This document shows positions 1 through 9,957 of a stretch of 38,646 bases of DNA, piece by piece. Under the pieces are notes generated by a model, which worked only from the letters and a program-made list of their open reading frames with translations, did not search any database and was not told the origin of the DNA. Position numbers and translations under genes: made by a program. Each line of letters starts with the position of its first letter. The first letter of the stretch is position 1. This DNA is from Ettlia oleoabundans (lineage: Eukaryota > Chlorophyta > Chlorophyceae > Chlamydomonadales): contig JAAMXP010005245.1 in the NCBI GenBank assembly GCA_019693395.1, positions 1 to 38,646 on the forward strand. Direction: 5' to 3'.

Positions 1-1514
1 GGGCGGGGCTGGCGCCTGCGTAATGACTCGCGATGCCAGAGCGTCGTGCACCACTTGGAGAGCAAGACAGCTGCTGAAGAACCTAGACCGTCACTGTCGT
101 AACTTGACAACAGCAACTCATGGGCCTCTAGCCCAAGCTGCCATTATACACCTGCCAACCGTTGCGACATGACGCAGCCGTTTTTTGACCCACCTGCAGA
201 TCTGCCAGTCTCAAGAACGCCGGGCCCTTGGACCAGCTGGGAGGCATGAACGAGGTCCCAACAGAAGGATTCTGGAGCTTGTTGTTGTTGAGGTTCCTAG
301 CAAAAAAACAAAACAAATCAAAAAGAAAAAACAGTTGGCTATGTTTGTGATGTTCGACATCGACTTGGTGTGACCGCAGCCACATGGAGATGCGGATGGG
401 TGCTGCATGGCGCATGTTGTTTCCAGCACTTGACATATGTGCAGCACTTATGAGCCAGTCAGGAAGGATGCATGGGGTGGGCCCCGTGCCTGCTGCATTC
501 AGCAGCAGCAGCAGCGGCACTCACAGCTCAAGCAGCTCTGGAAAGCTTTGCGGCTCCCCCCAAGCCTCTGGCAGTGATCCGTTTAAGAGATTGTTATCCA
601 ACAGAAGGACATGCAGGTGCTGCAGGCGGTGGATGCCAGGAGTCAGCCGGCCCTGCAGTGGCACCGTGCAGCCCGTGCGGCACGGCAGGCGCCTGCAGCC
701 ATGCACGCACACAGATGGCATGAGTCAGAGGGGTCAGCCGGAGTGACACCCATTCAGGATAACCAATAGCGTCCACGGTCTCATAGCAACTACTGTATGT
801 ACATACACATAACATGCCGGCGAAGGTCAAAACGCTGAAAGCACACCATGCAGCAAGCAAGGCTGGGTTGCTGGTAGAGGGCACACACTCTTTGCTGCCG
901 CTTGACAGGACTGCTTGCTGCAATACGATGAGTTATGAATACTTACAGTGCTGTCACATAGTTGCCCAAATGTTCGTGGTACGGGTTGCACCTGCATAAC
1001 AGAAGCACCAGGCAGGAGCAGGTGGGCCAGCATACCCTTGCGCGCCCACCATGCCTGATGTGTCCACTAACGTGCATGTTGTGCCTTTCATCGTATTCCT
1101 GCACGGTCTGTTGCCGTTCCAACTCCCCAGATCTGTGCGACACTTACTCAACGCCAGACCACTGGCACTTTGGGACGCAGTTTACGTCGGTGACGCATGA
1201 CGTCCACCCCACAATCTGCCGTGCCGCTGCCGCCTCTTCCCAGTTTGTTATCCCGGCTTTGAAAGTGAGCAACAGATCAGCCTCTGCAGCATGAGAATGT
1301 TCCCGTGGGACGCAAAGCGAGGCAGAACTGGGGCAGGAGCAGCCGGTGACACAGCGGCGGCAAGCGGTAATGGCAAGGGAACCGACAGGCGCCCTGGCTA
1401 GTGGGACTCACGCTCACCGCTTTCGGTAGCTGCTGCAACTGCAGGGGGCTCCTGTGCGGCGCACGCTACACAGTTGAGTAACAGCAGCACTGCCAGCGGC
1501 AGCAGCTGCCGCAT
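1..1514 (-). CDS. Secreted leucine-rich-repeat protein, 5' part (runs off left edge)
   Basis: Six exons on the minus strand: 1514-1418, 1283-1148, 991-947, 692-525, 296-194 and 15-<1. All junctions keep phase. The protein starts with a clear signal peptide (M-R-Q-L-L-P-L-A-V-L-L-L-L, then C-V-A-C-A-A). An LRR N-terminal cap follows, EADLLLTFKAGITNWEEA, with a Cys pair and WSGVEC as in plant LRRNT_2 domains. Plant-type LRRs follow: GRLTPGIHRLQHLHVLLLDN then NLLNGSLP, and LELNLNNNKL. The protein therefore enters the secretory pathway and is extracellular or a receptor ectodomain. Whether a membrane span or kinase follows cannot be seen, because the gene leaves the window in exon 6. Ligand and role are unknown. 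The exon chain is strongly supported by motif continuity. The last exon, only 15 nt inside the window, is the least certain. Confidence 0.82.
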
Positions 1515-2632
1515 CACTGGGGCCGGCTCAGAGTGAATTGCACTTACAGCCCAAGCTGATTGCAACCCTGCACGGCGGCGGCAGCGTTCCGGCTGTGCGC
1601 GCCCGCGGTTCAACAGCGGCCGGGTTCAAGGGCCATCTCTTCCCAAAAGCATAGGCAGACAATCGTTGAGAGCCAGACTTTGCAGTGGTGCTATGCGGGG
1701 AAGTGCGGGGAGGGGGCAAGAGCTGCCACGCGTACCCTGGAGACGCCGTGAGTGATGTTGCAGCTTGCTGGACGCCGATTGCATCCTTGTCCGGTATGTG
1801 GACATCGCATCTGTCATGGCTGTTTCGCCCTGTGTGTGTGTGTGGTTTTTTGGGGGGGGGGCGGAGGGGGGGGGGGCCGGCGGCGAGAGACAGTCCTTCC
1901 CCTCTCCCCCCTGGAGAGGTAGAGGTGAGCAAAAGTATCACTTATGACCGTGTCCGCGACCTTTGTAATATTAGTGCCTTGGGAGATATGGAGAGGCCAT
2001 CTACTGGTAGCCAGGGGCAACTGCAGGCACCACAGGTGCACCGGCGCGGGAAGGCTGCGACAAGGCAGGTGCCCCTGTGCTGGCAGTGCCGCTCTTTGTG
2101 ACTTATGGTGTGGGACAGGCATCAATGATGGTTCCTGGCATGCCTACTTGGCGCCATGATGGCATGATGGGAGACAATGTGCAAGGTCATACACCCACGC
2201 TTACAAACGTACAGGGCGGCAACGGTAAAACTCTGTCCCACTGATCGACGTACTGCTAACAGCTGGGTAGCACTGCTGGGGTTGGGGTGCCATGCACACC
2301 GCAACTTGTTGCTGTTTGTTGCACCTGTAGCATCAGGAAGTATTGTGGCTGACTGGACGTCACTTCTCCCTGATGAGCCCAGTCCGCAATTCAAAAGGTG
2401 CTTTATTGTTGTGGCGGCTGCCAGGGTAGTCCCCAAGCTCTTGACCTCCTTTAACAGGCACCGAGCAGTCTCGAACAGCTGGCATTTGGAGCCAGGAATG
2501 GATACACAACAACAGCCATCATTATTGAAGGCCACGCATTCTCATAGCGGCAGGCTGCCATCTGGGCGATGGCAAGCACACCACGCTGGTGCAGTCACCC
2601 AGGTTCTGGCTTTCATTCCACGAATCTGCGCA
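1515..2632. other. Intergenic region, no supported gene
   Basis: This is the region upstream of the LRR gene and downstream of the cysteine-rich gene. Open frames occur on both strands but none shows a domain, a signal peptide or a phase-consistent exon chain. It carries the GT/G-run repeat near 1831-1880. One short minus-strand stretch near 2535-2450 is Cys-rich (CVAFNNDGCCCVSIPG, PAN/apple-like in feel) and could be a missed exon, but I cannot link it to a gene. Confidence 0.5.
1831..1880. repeat. GT microsatellite followed by long G runs
   Basis: A (TG)n tract at 1831-1845 is followed by T6 and then runs of ten and eleven or more G interrupted by single C or A bases. This is simple-sequence DNA. 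The G runs could form a quadruplex on the plus strand. Such tracts are also error-prone in assembly, so the exact length is uncertain. Confidence 0.9.
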
Positions 2633-3278
2633 TCAGCAAAGCAGTCCTGACCTGCTTGCTTGGCTCGGTGTCCTTAGGGTGTACTTCTTGCAAGCCCTGC
2701 ATTGAGGAGCACCACGGTGGCCACAGCAACATGGTATGGCTGGCAGCCCTGCTGCTGGATTGCCCAGCGTGGCTGTAGAATCAAGGGCAGAGTTCCCCTG
2801 TGCCGCTCAATCAAACACCTGCCAGCAGCTGCATGGCTGTAGAATCAAGGGCAGAGTTCCCCTGTGCCGCTCAATCAAACACCTGCCAGCAGCTGCATGT
2901 GAGTGCCCTGTTTGATTGTTGCATGTTTCAAAGCTTCGCACTGCAACAGGTTTACTCTCCGGCCCCTCATTGCCATGCCCCTCACCCCTTGGGGCTTCAC
3001 GCGACAGACGGGGTGGTTATCTGGACCGGGGAGCGGCTCGCATTCAACCTCATCCGAGTGGCACGTCTTGCAGGTGCACCAGCGCGGGCACTCACACCAG
3101 CCTGCAAAAGGGGACAGGTAACATCTAAATTGCTCTATGACTGGTACCCTTTGACTGAAGCAGCAGCATTTCAGCAGCATTGCCACCACCGCATGCAGGT
3201 TGGCTTGCCTCCTGTGCTGGAATCGTAGCCACAACAACAGCCGCCCTGGCAGTCTTGGCAGCACTCGTCTTGCTGGAC
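2633..3278 (-). CDS. Cysteine-rich protein, exon structure unresolved
   Basis: Three minus-strand stretches look coding because of dense, spaced cysteines. At 3278-3190 the reading is VQQDECCQDCQGGCCCGYDS followed by a C-M pair. At 3101 to about 2986 it is WCECPRWCTCKTCHSDE, then several more Cys, after a good pyrimidine-rich acceptor and before a GTGAGG donor. At 2772-2633 it is IPCCCGHRGAPQCRACKK, ending in L-L-C and a stop. The phases of the first two pieces do not match, so an exon is missing or a boundary is wrong. For the last piece two readings are possible: the Cys-rich one in phase 1, or in phase 0 a tail with a hydrophobic segment (VAVATVVLLNAGLA). No signal peptide or start was found. 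The cysteine pattern suggests an extracellular disulphide-rich or metal-binding protein. Family unknown. Confidence 0.42.
2771..2898. repeat. Perfect 64-bp tandem duplication
   Basis: Positions 2771-2834 and 2835-2898 are identical, head to tail. Read on the minus strand, each copy holds a GT donor (after CTGGCAG) and, 46 nt later, a CTACAG acceptor, so the duplication carries both ends of a potential intron. It lies at the 3' splice site of the last exon of the cysteine-rich gene. Identity of the copies implies a recent event or an assembly artefact. Confidence 0.97.
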
Positions 3279-3588
3279 CTGCAGGCTCATCTACCACCAG
3301 CTCTGCTGCCAAGTTGAGACGAAAGATGGGGGAGCCTGCCTCGCTCCAACACAAAGGTTAACGAGCAGGAAGGGAGGGTGGGATTAATGCCTGGGCAATG
3401 CCAGTCCAAGGTTGCCAAATTCATGGTATGCGGGCTTAGGCGTCCTTGTGGAAAGGACAGCGCCGCACGAGTCCTGAGAAGAAGCGAAACCCGTGGTGTT
3501 GGTATGCCTGACGCCGCTATACGCGATCCACTCTTGCCAGCTGCGAATCTGCCAGCCTAGCATCACCCTGAGGTCATTTTTTAGAAAC

Positions 3589-3593
3589 TTACA
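3589..3593 (-). terminator. TGTAA polyadenylation signal of the TMEM161 gene
   Basis: The minus strand reads TGTAA about 97 nt beyond the TAG stop at 3690-3692. TGTAA is the common green-algal poly(A) signal, and this is a suitable distance. Confidence 0.6.
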
Positions 3594-3689
3594 AATGGAA
3601 ACTCGCACAAGCGGAACGTAGGAGGGTGCTGGGAGGGCCATTTGGAGCAGCAGGCAACAGGGCAGGGGTTGCGCCTGTGCAACTTCCCG

Positions 3690-6542
3690 CTAAGCTTGAA
3701 GCATCCCTGTCCTGAACATCCAGAGCATGGCAGCACAGTAGACAAACCAGCAGGCGCCCGTCCAGGCCGCAATGAAGCCCACGCAGGTCTGCAGTCGCAA
3801 CAGCAGGTGGTCAGGAGCTGGCATGCCCTTGAATGTTGGTCTGCAAGCCAACCCCTACTTATAGCTGGGTTGGCTTACAAGCACAGACGTTGTACTGGCA
3901 ACCAACCTGCAGCAACGCTTGCGTCTCCCTGGTTGCACCCTCCGTCAGTCCATAATGCAGCGCTGCGACAACGAAGAAAGTGAAGTGTTCCGACTGTGAA
4001 GCAATCGCGCGCAAGCGCAATACGCTGGGGCAGTGCTTTCCTCAGGTTGTACTGCCCTGCACTGCCCTTTGCTAATTCTTGTCAATGCGCCGACGGACCC
4101 ACCTGAATTGAGCAGCAGCAGGCCCATGCCTAGGTAAAGGGCTGCAGGTGCCATTAGCTGCACAGCCGCCTTGCCCAGCAGGAAGTGAATGGCCTGCAGG
4201 TATTGGAACATGTGGGGCACTGTGGGATAGAGGACAGGGCTCAAAGAACAGGCGGGCTAGCTGCACTGACACAGTGAGGCTTGACGTGTGGCATGCATTG
4301 CTCGTAAACGGTCGACCGATGCTGTGATTCGCAGCAAGAGGCAGGATACGATGGGTTTGTGCTTACAATCGCAATGCCTCGTACCTGGCAACTGGCGCGT
4401 ATGAGGTCCCCCAGCGACTTTTTGTCATCCCTTTTTGCCTTTGCAGCCAGGCTGCCATGCTTCAGCTGATGCCAGCCTGCAGGTTGGCAAAAGTAGAAGG
4501 GCAGCTATAACCAGGCAGCGGAAGATGTATGCAACAGTCCACCTGAGCCTGCCAGCACAGATGGATGGACAGAGTCCCACGAGCTGCAAGCAGGGTGCCA
4601 GTAGATTTCACCGGCGACGCAGGCAGCCGACCTGTCAGCGCTCTGTCAAGATATCTCTGCAGCAGTGTACGCAGGCCAGCCATCATTACACCAGCTGTCG
4701 TGAGCAATGCGCCTGCTTGCAGAAACACAAGGTGCTCGTCTGACAGCTTGAACAGCTCCTGGCACATTGGCCGCACCTGCACGTAAGGAGATGGGCAAAG
4801 GACAAATAGATAGTGATTACGCAGGTGTATGTACGTTTAAAGGATGGGAGGCAAATTGGTATGTGGGACAAGCAAGTGTTAAGGATGAAGGCTGGCTCCA
4901 CAGTCAGAACCAAGCTGGGAAAGCAGCGCGGAGTGAATGAACCTGTTGGTCAGCAGTCAATTGCCAACACTCACCCACAGCAGCGAGGCCAGCAGGGGCA
5001 GCAGCAGCTGGAGATGCATGCTCGCCGTGGCCGCAGGGTGAGGGGTGATGTAGTCGGCGGCCCAGTAAGGTGGATCCAGTTGCAGCCAAAAGGAGTGCAC
5101 GAAGCGCAGCGCTGGCGAATACAGCAGCACGCTGACGGTTGCAGCAGCCGCAGCCAGTAACACCTGCAGGATGGAGACTGCAAGTGACAAATGGATGGGG
5201 GAAAGGAAGCAAAAAGTTGAGAAGGTTCAAGCGCTATTTCATTGCACAGGGGTATCTTTCGCTATGCTTATGACAGGCTTTGTTTCACCTGCAACAATGC
5301 AGAGCAATCGATTGCAGATGTGCAGCCTGCTAACCTGACATGGAGATGTCGAAGGTGGGCACAGTTCCCTCTTTAAGCGCTTTGCTGCCTACTGCTTTGA
5401 TGGCCTGCTGAATGGCAGGGCCCACCGCTGCAGCCGCACGCTGCGTGTCCCATGCCAACATAGACCCTCCCCTGTGCACATCAGGCCGGCAGGTTGGAGT
5501 TGCAGGCATGTGTGGCTTTGACACCTTCTATGAGTTGCCACGACGGAACCACTTGCGATATGTTGTTTGGTGAGGCAACAAACACGTGCACAAAGGTGAA
5601 AACAATTTGGGCAGGCTCACCCAGGTTGCAGCACATGCAATGCCAAAGCGGCGGCAAAGCCTCCCAGGCCCCAAAAAATGGCCAGTGCCTTGTTGGAGGG
5701 CGAGGTAGTGGCAGAGAGGAGGTCCACCTGCATAAGATCACCAGGAATGATGGCACTTCTGGTGGCTGTGAGACCATTGAGCTTGAGGACGGTCGCGTGA
5801 CAGATGGCAGTTGTGATTGAGAAGGCACAAAGCGCAACAGACCCGCCAACCTGCGTTACGCATGGTGGACAAGCAGCCAGTCCCTCACCTGTGCCAGCAT
5901 CGCCAGGGCCACAAAGGAAGTGCCAAACGCCATCGTAGATGGCCAGGCACTAGGAGGCCAACCTAGCAGCCGTTCTGCTACCTGTCCCATGGCCAAGGTG
6001 CATACGGCAAACATGCTGGCAATGAACTGCACGGGATCGGGGGGAGTGGGGAGCTAAACTTCAGTAAGTACCTTTGTCAAGCAGGGTTCTGCGAAGGCAC
6101 TTCCAGCCTGGCCTGGCCAAATGCAGCAGAAATTGGTGCAGCATGCCTGGCTACCCTCCTCAATCGCCAAGCCACATATACAGGCGCTTGCGACGGGGCA
6201 AGTGCTCCGCCATGGCAAAGCAGTGCTGTGATAGCCGGCTGAACCAGCTGCCACACCCACCAGGTTTTCGAAGGCGCCGCGGTACGCAAGCTGTGATGCT
6301 TGCTGGATGCTCAGCGGCGCCAGAACCAACATCTCTGCACCACCCAGGTCTATATCATCGTCCTTCTTGGCACCCCGATGGGGTCTGACGCGCTTGCTGC
6401 CAGTAGGTGCACCAACGGAGGCATAGTAGCAACGCAGACCTCGCAGCGCCCGCAGCGGCAGCTGCAGCAGGGTGCTCAGCAGCAGGCCAAGCACCAGGCT
6501 GGGCAACAGCTGTATGAAACCGGAATCCTGAACGCTTGCCAT
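3690..6542 (-). CDS. TMEM161 family multi-pass membrane protein
   Basis: Complete gene of ten exons: 6542-6261, 6026-5889, 5850-5621, 5471-5335, 5177-4975, 4776-4632, 4476-4385, 4193-4103, 3962-3907 and 3788-3690. Every junction keeps phase and the sum is 1,473 nt, giving 490 aa, close to the roughly 480-490 aa of animal TMEM161A/B. Conserved family stretches are visible in the right order: an N-terminal hydrophobic segment, a basic loop (SKRVRPHRGAKK), LAIFWGLGG, LLYSPALRFVH, LLWVRPMCQELF (animal LLWVKPITKDYI), the LRTLLQRYLDRAL helix and AIHFLLGKAAVQLMAP. About eight membrane spans are expected. In animals TMEM161 proteins are reported to affect membrane excitability and stress survival; a role in algae is not known to me. 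The gene is divergent from the signal peptidase gene with 287 bp between start codons. Confidence 0.85.
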
Positions 6543-6829
6543 TCGATCAAGCTGGCCGTTAGGGTGCGAATGCTACAAAGATTGAGTTGTTATGGGCTGA
6601 AGGCAGCGCCTGGTGGCGCTGGAATGCGAGTGGGTCTTGATAGCGATTACCACCAATGATGCAGTGCAAATGTGGGGACCAGAAAGCTGGACCCTGTCCA
6701 TCAGTTGCGCGAGTACTGCACCTTTGTACCGCCCAATGGTGCTCAGGCGGATAAGCGAGGCCCATTTTCAGGAAAGCAGTATATTTCTATCAGCAGCGTT
6801 GATTTTGTCTTTTGCACACCGGCGGCACA
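6543..6829. promoter_or_regulatory. Probable bidirectional promoter, TMEM161 / signal peptidase
   Basis: These 287 bp separate the start codons of two divergent genes, so both promoters and 5' UTRs must fit here unless there are upstream noncoding exons. I see no TATA box or recognised motif. Confidence 0.5.
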
Positions 6830-8750
6830 ATGCAGGTCCTGCTCCTCACGACGCCGTCTTCCTCCTTGCAGCCCAGGAGCCTAGGACAACAGCAGCAGCA
6901 TCGAGAAGCGGGCAGGCACGTCGTGAGCGGCTTAAACCCTGGCGTGTCGCGCTTAGCTGCTACTCCCGGGTGCACTTGCTGAGTGTGCACCGGCCGCCAC
7001 CCAAAAAGTGTTGCACATTCTGCCGCTTCATGTTGTAGGCGAATAAACGCTGCTGGAGCTGTACACAATACTACTGGACCAGCTCATCGTCGTGTGATGC
7101 ACCGCGTGCACGCCATCCAGTCGGGCAAAGGTGCGCTGAAAATATCGCTGCGACTGTCGCCCGTTGTCGATGCCCCGCAGCCAAGCCTTTTGCGTCAATG
7201 ACTACCATAATTCGCATGCCTGAGGATGTTGTGCACTGACAATCACCAATGAAGAGCGCGGTCGTCGCACTGCATTTAATGTGCAGGCAGCACGCGGCAG
7301 CAGGACGACAGTCCTGGGGCGGCAACAGGGCTGGACTCCGGCCTACCGCCACCCCCCACTGCAGCACCGCCCCTGGTAGGCAGCACCACCACCGTTGATG
7401 ACAGCAACAGCAACGGCGGCGAGAGCAACACCAACAGCAGCAGCAGCACTGGCACCAGCGATGGCTGGCCTTCCTGGCTAAGCAAGAGCGACGTGGAGAC
7501 TGTTGTTATTGCTGTGGCTGTATCCTATGCCATCCGCCTGGTCATTGCGGAACCGCGCTTCATCCCATCCCTGTCCATGTTCCCCACTTTTGATGTTGGT
7601 GACCGGCTGGTAGCCGAGAAGCTGACATACCGCTTCTCCAGGTATGTACGGGTGTTGTGGTGGAGTGGGGCGGGATGGGGTCGTGACGTTACACAGACAG
7701 GGGCAGCAAGGAGCGAAGGAGCCCCATGCTGCCTTTGGCGGGGCTAACAGGCTAGGGCAAGCGTGCAGATGGCATGCCCTACTGACGCGGCACCTCTGTC
7801 AGCTGGTTCCTCACGCTTTACCTCGGTTAATTATGCTTTATCTGCCGTTGCTGCTCACAACCATCATGCCACAGGCAACCTACCACTGGTGATGTCATCA
7901 TCTTCCGCCCTGCACGCGGCGTGGGCCGCGAGAGCAGCTGGCTCGACGACAACGTGTTCATCAAGCGCATTGTGGCGGTGGCAGGTGGGTGAAATCAACA
8001 CTTTGGGATGTCAACCTTACGTTGCTTACCAGGAAGCGTTTTGAGGGTAAGATGATGGCAGGTGCTGTTGTCAACAAACAAGTGGGCTGCAGGGCAGAGC
8101 GGCTTATCAGCGGCAGCCCTTGTGTTCTGCCTCCGGACGTCGCAGCCAGACAGTCAGGCAGCAAGCAACCCAAGAGCTAGTCAGCCGTCAGCCTTAAAGT
8201 CTGTTGTCACTCTTCGCTCCTGCCACCTGTTATACTGCTGCCTTCAGGTGACAGGGTGGAAGTGCGCGGCGGCAAGCTGATTGTGAATGGGGTAGCGCGC
8301 GATGAGCCATACATCAACGAGGCACCTCAGTATGAGCTGCAGCCATTGGTGGTGCCCGAAGGGTAAGCAGCGGCACAGGAAGCATCAGGCTGCAACCTTT
8401 GGCAGTGGTTGCCGCCTTCCTGGCTGCGTCATTGCCTGGGATGTTTAGCCTGTTTCTGAGGCATGCTTGTGAGGCCGCCCTAATCCCACCCCTTGCCCAC
8501 TTGCTGCAGCTACGTATTTGTGATGGGCGACAACCGCAACAACAGTTACGACAGCCACATCTGGGGGCCCCTGCCCGTGGAAAACATCATCGGGCGTGCT
8601 TGCTGGAAGTACTGGCCTCTGCAGAAGTGGGGCGGGCTGGAGGACTGGACCGACATCAGCAAGCTGAGTAGCGGCAGCAGCAGCGGCGGTTCGCTCAAGT
8701 CGGCATCAGACAATGGCGCTGCTCTGCCGCAGGCACCACCACTCAAGTGA
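6830..8750 (+). CDS. Type I signal peptidase, chloroplast/thylakoid processing peptidase type
   Basis: Five exons: 6830-6969, 7291-7641, 7875-7984, 8248-8362 and 8510-8750, all in phase, giving 318 aa. The first exon encodes [18 protein letters not shown], a Ser/Arg-rich start that resembles a plastid transit peptide; it is the least certain part. A low-complexity Asn/Ser/Thr linker follows, then one membrane span (about residues 118-133). The catalytic core comes next: nucleophile Ser142 in PSLSMFPT, general base Lys194 in [14 protein letters not shown] and box [18 protein letters not shown]. This is the S26 serine protease Ser/Lys dyad that removes signal or thylakoid-transfer peptides from exported proteins. 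The family in plants (Plsp/TPP) acts in thylakoid and envelope membranes; that location is inferred here. The C-terminal tail after YWPLQKWGG is Ser/Gly-rich. Confidence 0.93.
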
Positions 8751-9031
8751 TGCAATTGTTGTCCGACATGCAGCTGCGCGCTGATAAAAAAGCTTCTGCC
8801 GGTTTCTCAACCATGGCATGCATTGGCCTCAACAGCTGCACCCTATAACTTTGTTCGTGGGCTTGTCACATATACATCTGTATCCCCCAAGTCATTATGT
8901 GAGAGATGGTCAATGCTTGCGCAAAGGAAATGCTGTTGGGAAGGGAGAAATGGGATGAGAACATCAAAGGAGCGGAGGGAGAGGGAAGCGTAAACAAACA
9001 ACAAATCTGCAAAACGCCATGGATGCCGATA
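8751..9031. other. Convergent 3' region
   Basis: These 281 bp lie between the stop codons of the signal peptidase (+) and the small membrane protein (-). They must hold both 3' UTRs. No TGTAA was found on either strand close to either stop, and no gene is visible. Confidence 0.6.
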
Positions 9032-9646
9032 TCACCAGCCCACCTTGCTGCTCAAAGAGTCTAACAGCTCAGCCACCGCGGGAATGCTGAGCAACACTTT
9101 CAACAGAAAGGCTACTGCTTTGAGGACGAGGTAAATGATACCTGTAGGCATGGAGGGCCATGCAGCGGCGGGCAGCTCAGAAGGCAGCGGGATAAATTCA
9201 TGGAGGTGTTGCGTCTTGTTACATACTAAGCGTCTTTGCTGCACAACTGACAGGGACAGAGGCGGTGCATCTGCCGGCACAAACAACACCCATGTTTGTT
9301 GTGGCAAGCAGGGGCTGCGCGTCCTGGCTTGGGCCAGCACCTCAGCCGCCAATATGCAGCGCTCACCAAGAGGCAGCCCCAGCACCACCGCCAGCAAGAT
9401 GGCGATTAGCAATATCGCCAATATCGTCTCCACAGTGTCCAGCACAAACTTGCGCCCACGGGGCACCAGCAGCAACAGCAAGACGTTCACGCCCGTCAGG
9501 AGTAGCAGCGTTGACACCAAAGCTGCAAGTTGAGCGTCATCTGGAGGCGAAAAGGCGCCGCTCTCTAACAAACCCCTCGCATAGGCCGTGACTGTCAAGA
9601 GCTCGTTCACGCGGGCCTCGGCGAACTGCTGCGCTGCCGCCTGCAT
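9032..9646 (-). CDS. Small multi-pass membrane protein, unknown function
   Basis: Two exons, 9646-9367 and 9141-9032, joined in phase 1 with a GTGAGC donor and a CTACAG acceptor, giving 129 aa. An N-terminal amphipathic segment (MQAAAQQFAEARVNELL) is followed by three hydrophobic stretches: about residues 40-60 (LAALVSTLLLLTG onward), 70-92 (TVETILAILLIAILLAVVLG) and 95-112 (IIYLVLKAVAFLLKVLLSI). A short basic loop, PRGRK, separates the first two. There is no catalytic motif and I do not recognise the family. It is read away from the coiled-coil membrane protein gene and shares a 311-bp upstream region with it. The splice junction falls inside the membrane region, and removing the intron restores a continuous hydrophobic protein, which supports the model. 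Confidence 0.7.
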   Translation of the reverse strand: MQAAAQQFAEARVNELLTVTAYARGLLESGAFSPPDDAQLAALVSTLLLLTGVNVLLLLLVPRGRKFVLDTVETILAILLIAILLAVVLGLPLGERCILAAEVLAQARTRSPCLPQQTWVLFVPADAPPLSLSVVQQRRLVCNKTQHLHEFIPLPSELPAAAWPSMPTGIIYLVLKAVAFLLKVLLSIPAVAELLDSLSSKVGW

Positions 9647-9957
9647 GCTTCACACAGATTCCCGGTAATGGATTACAGGGCACATACCATTCGGTTCAAC
9701 TCCAATCGGTTCAACTCTGATAAGCCTTCAGGCCAGGCTGTCCGCAGCACGGCCGTAGCAGGCACTCTTTTCCTCCCTCCACGGCTTCCCACGGCCTGTA
9801 TTTGGCAGCTGAACGAAATGTGCTCAGTCCCCACGGCCTTCTGACGACAGGGACCAGTTGCGGAACGCGCTTGTCCGGCGCTCGCAAGCTGTTTAGAAAC
9901 CTTTGAACATAACTCTCTGGCATCGCCAGACCTCTATTCCTTCGATTGTGACCCAGT
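9647..9957. promoter_or_regulatory. Probable bidirectional promoter
   Basis: These 311 bp lie between the divergent starts of the small membrane protein and the coiled-coil protein. They hold a 12-bp direct repeat (see 9691-9717). Confidence 0.5.
9691..9717. repeat. Two copies of TCGGTTCAACTC
   Basis: Identical 12-mers at 9691-9702 and 9706-9717 start 15 bp apart, inside the divergent promoter. They could be paired binding sites for a regulator. They also resemble a tRNA B box, but no tRNA is present. Confidence 0.6.

Noticed and set aside
2177..2650. 157-codon open frame on the plus strand
   Set aside because: No domain, signal peptide or codon pattern; minus-strand Cys-rich sequence overlaps it.
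9691..9717. tRNA gene suggested by GGTTCAACTCC (B-box-like)
   Set aside because: No A box, acceptor stem or cloverleaf can be drawn around it, and it is an exact direct repeat.
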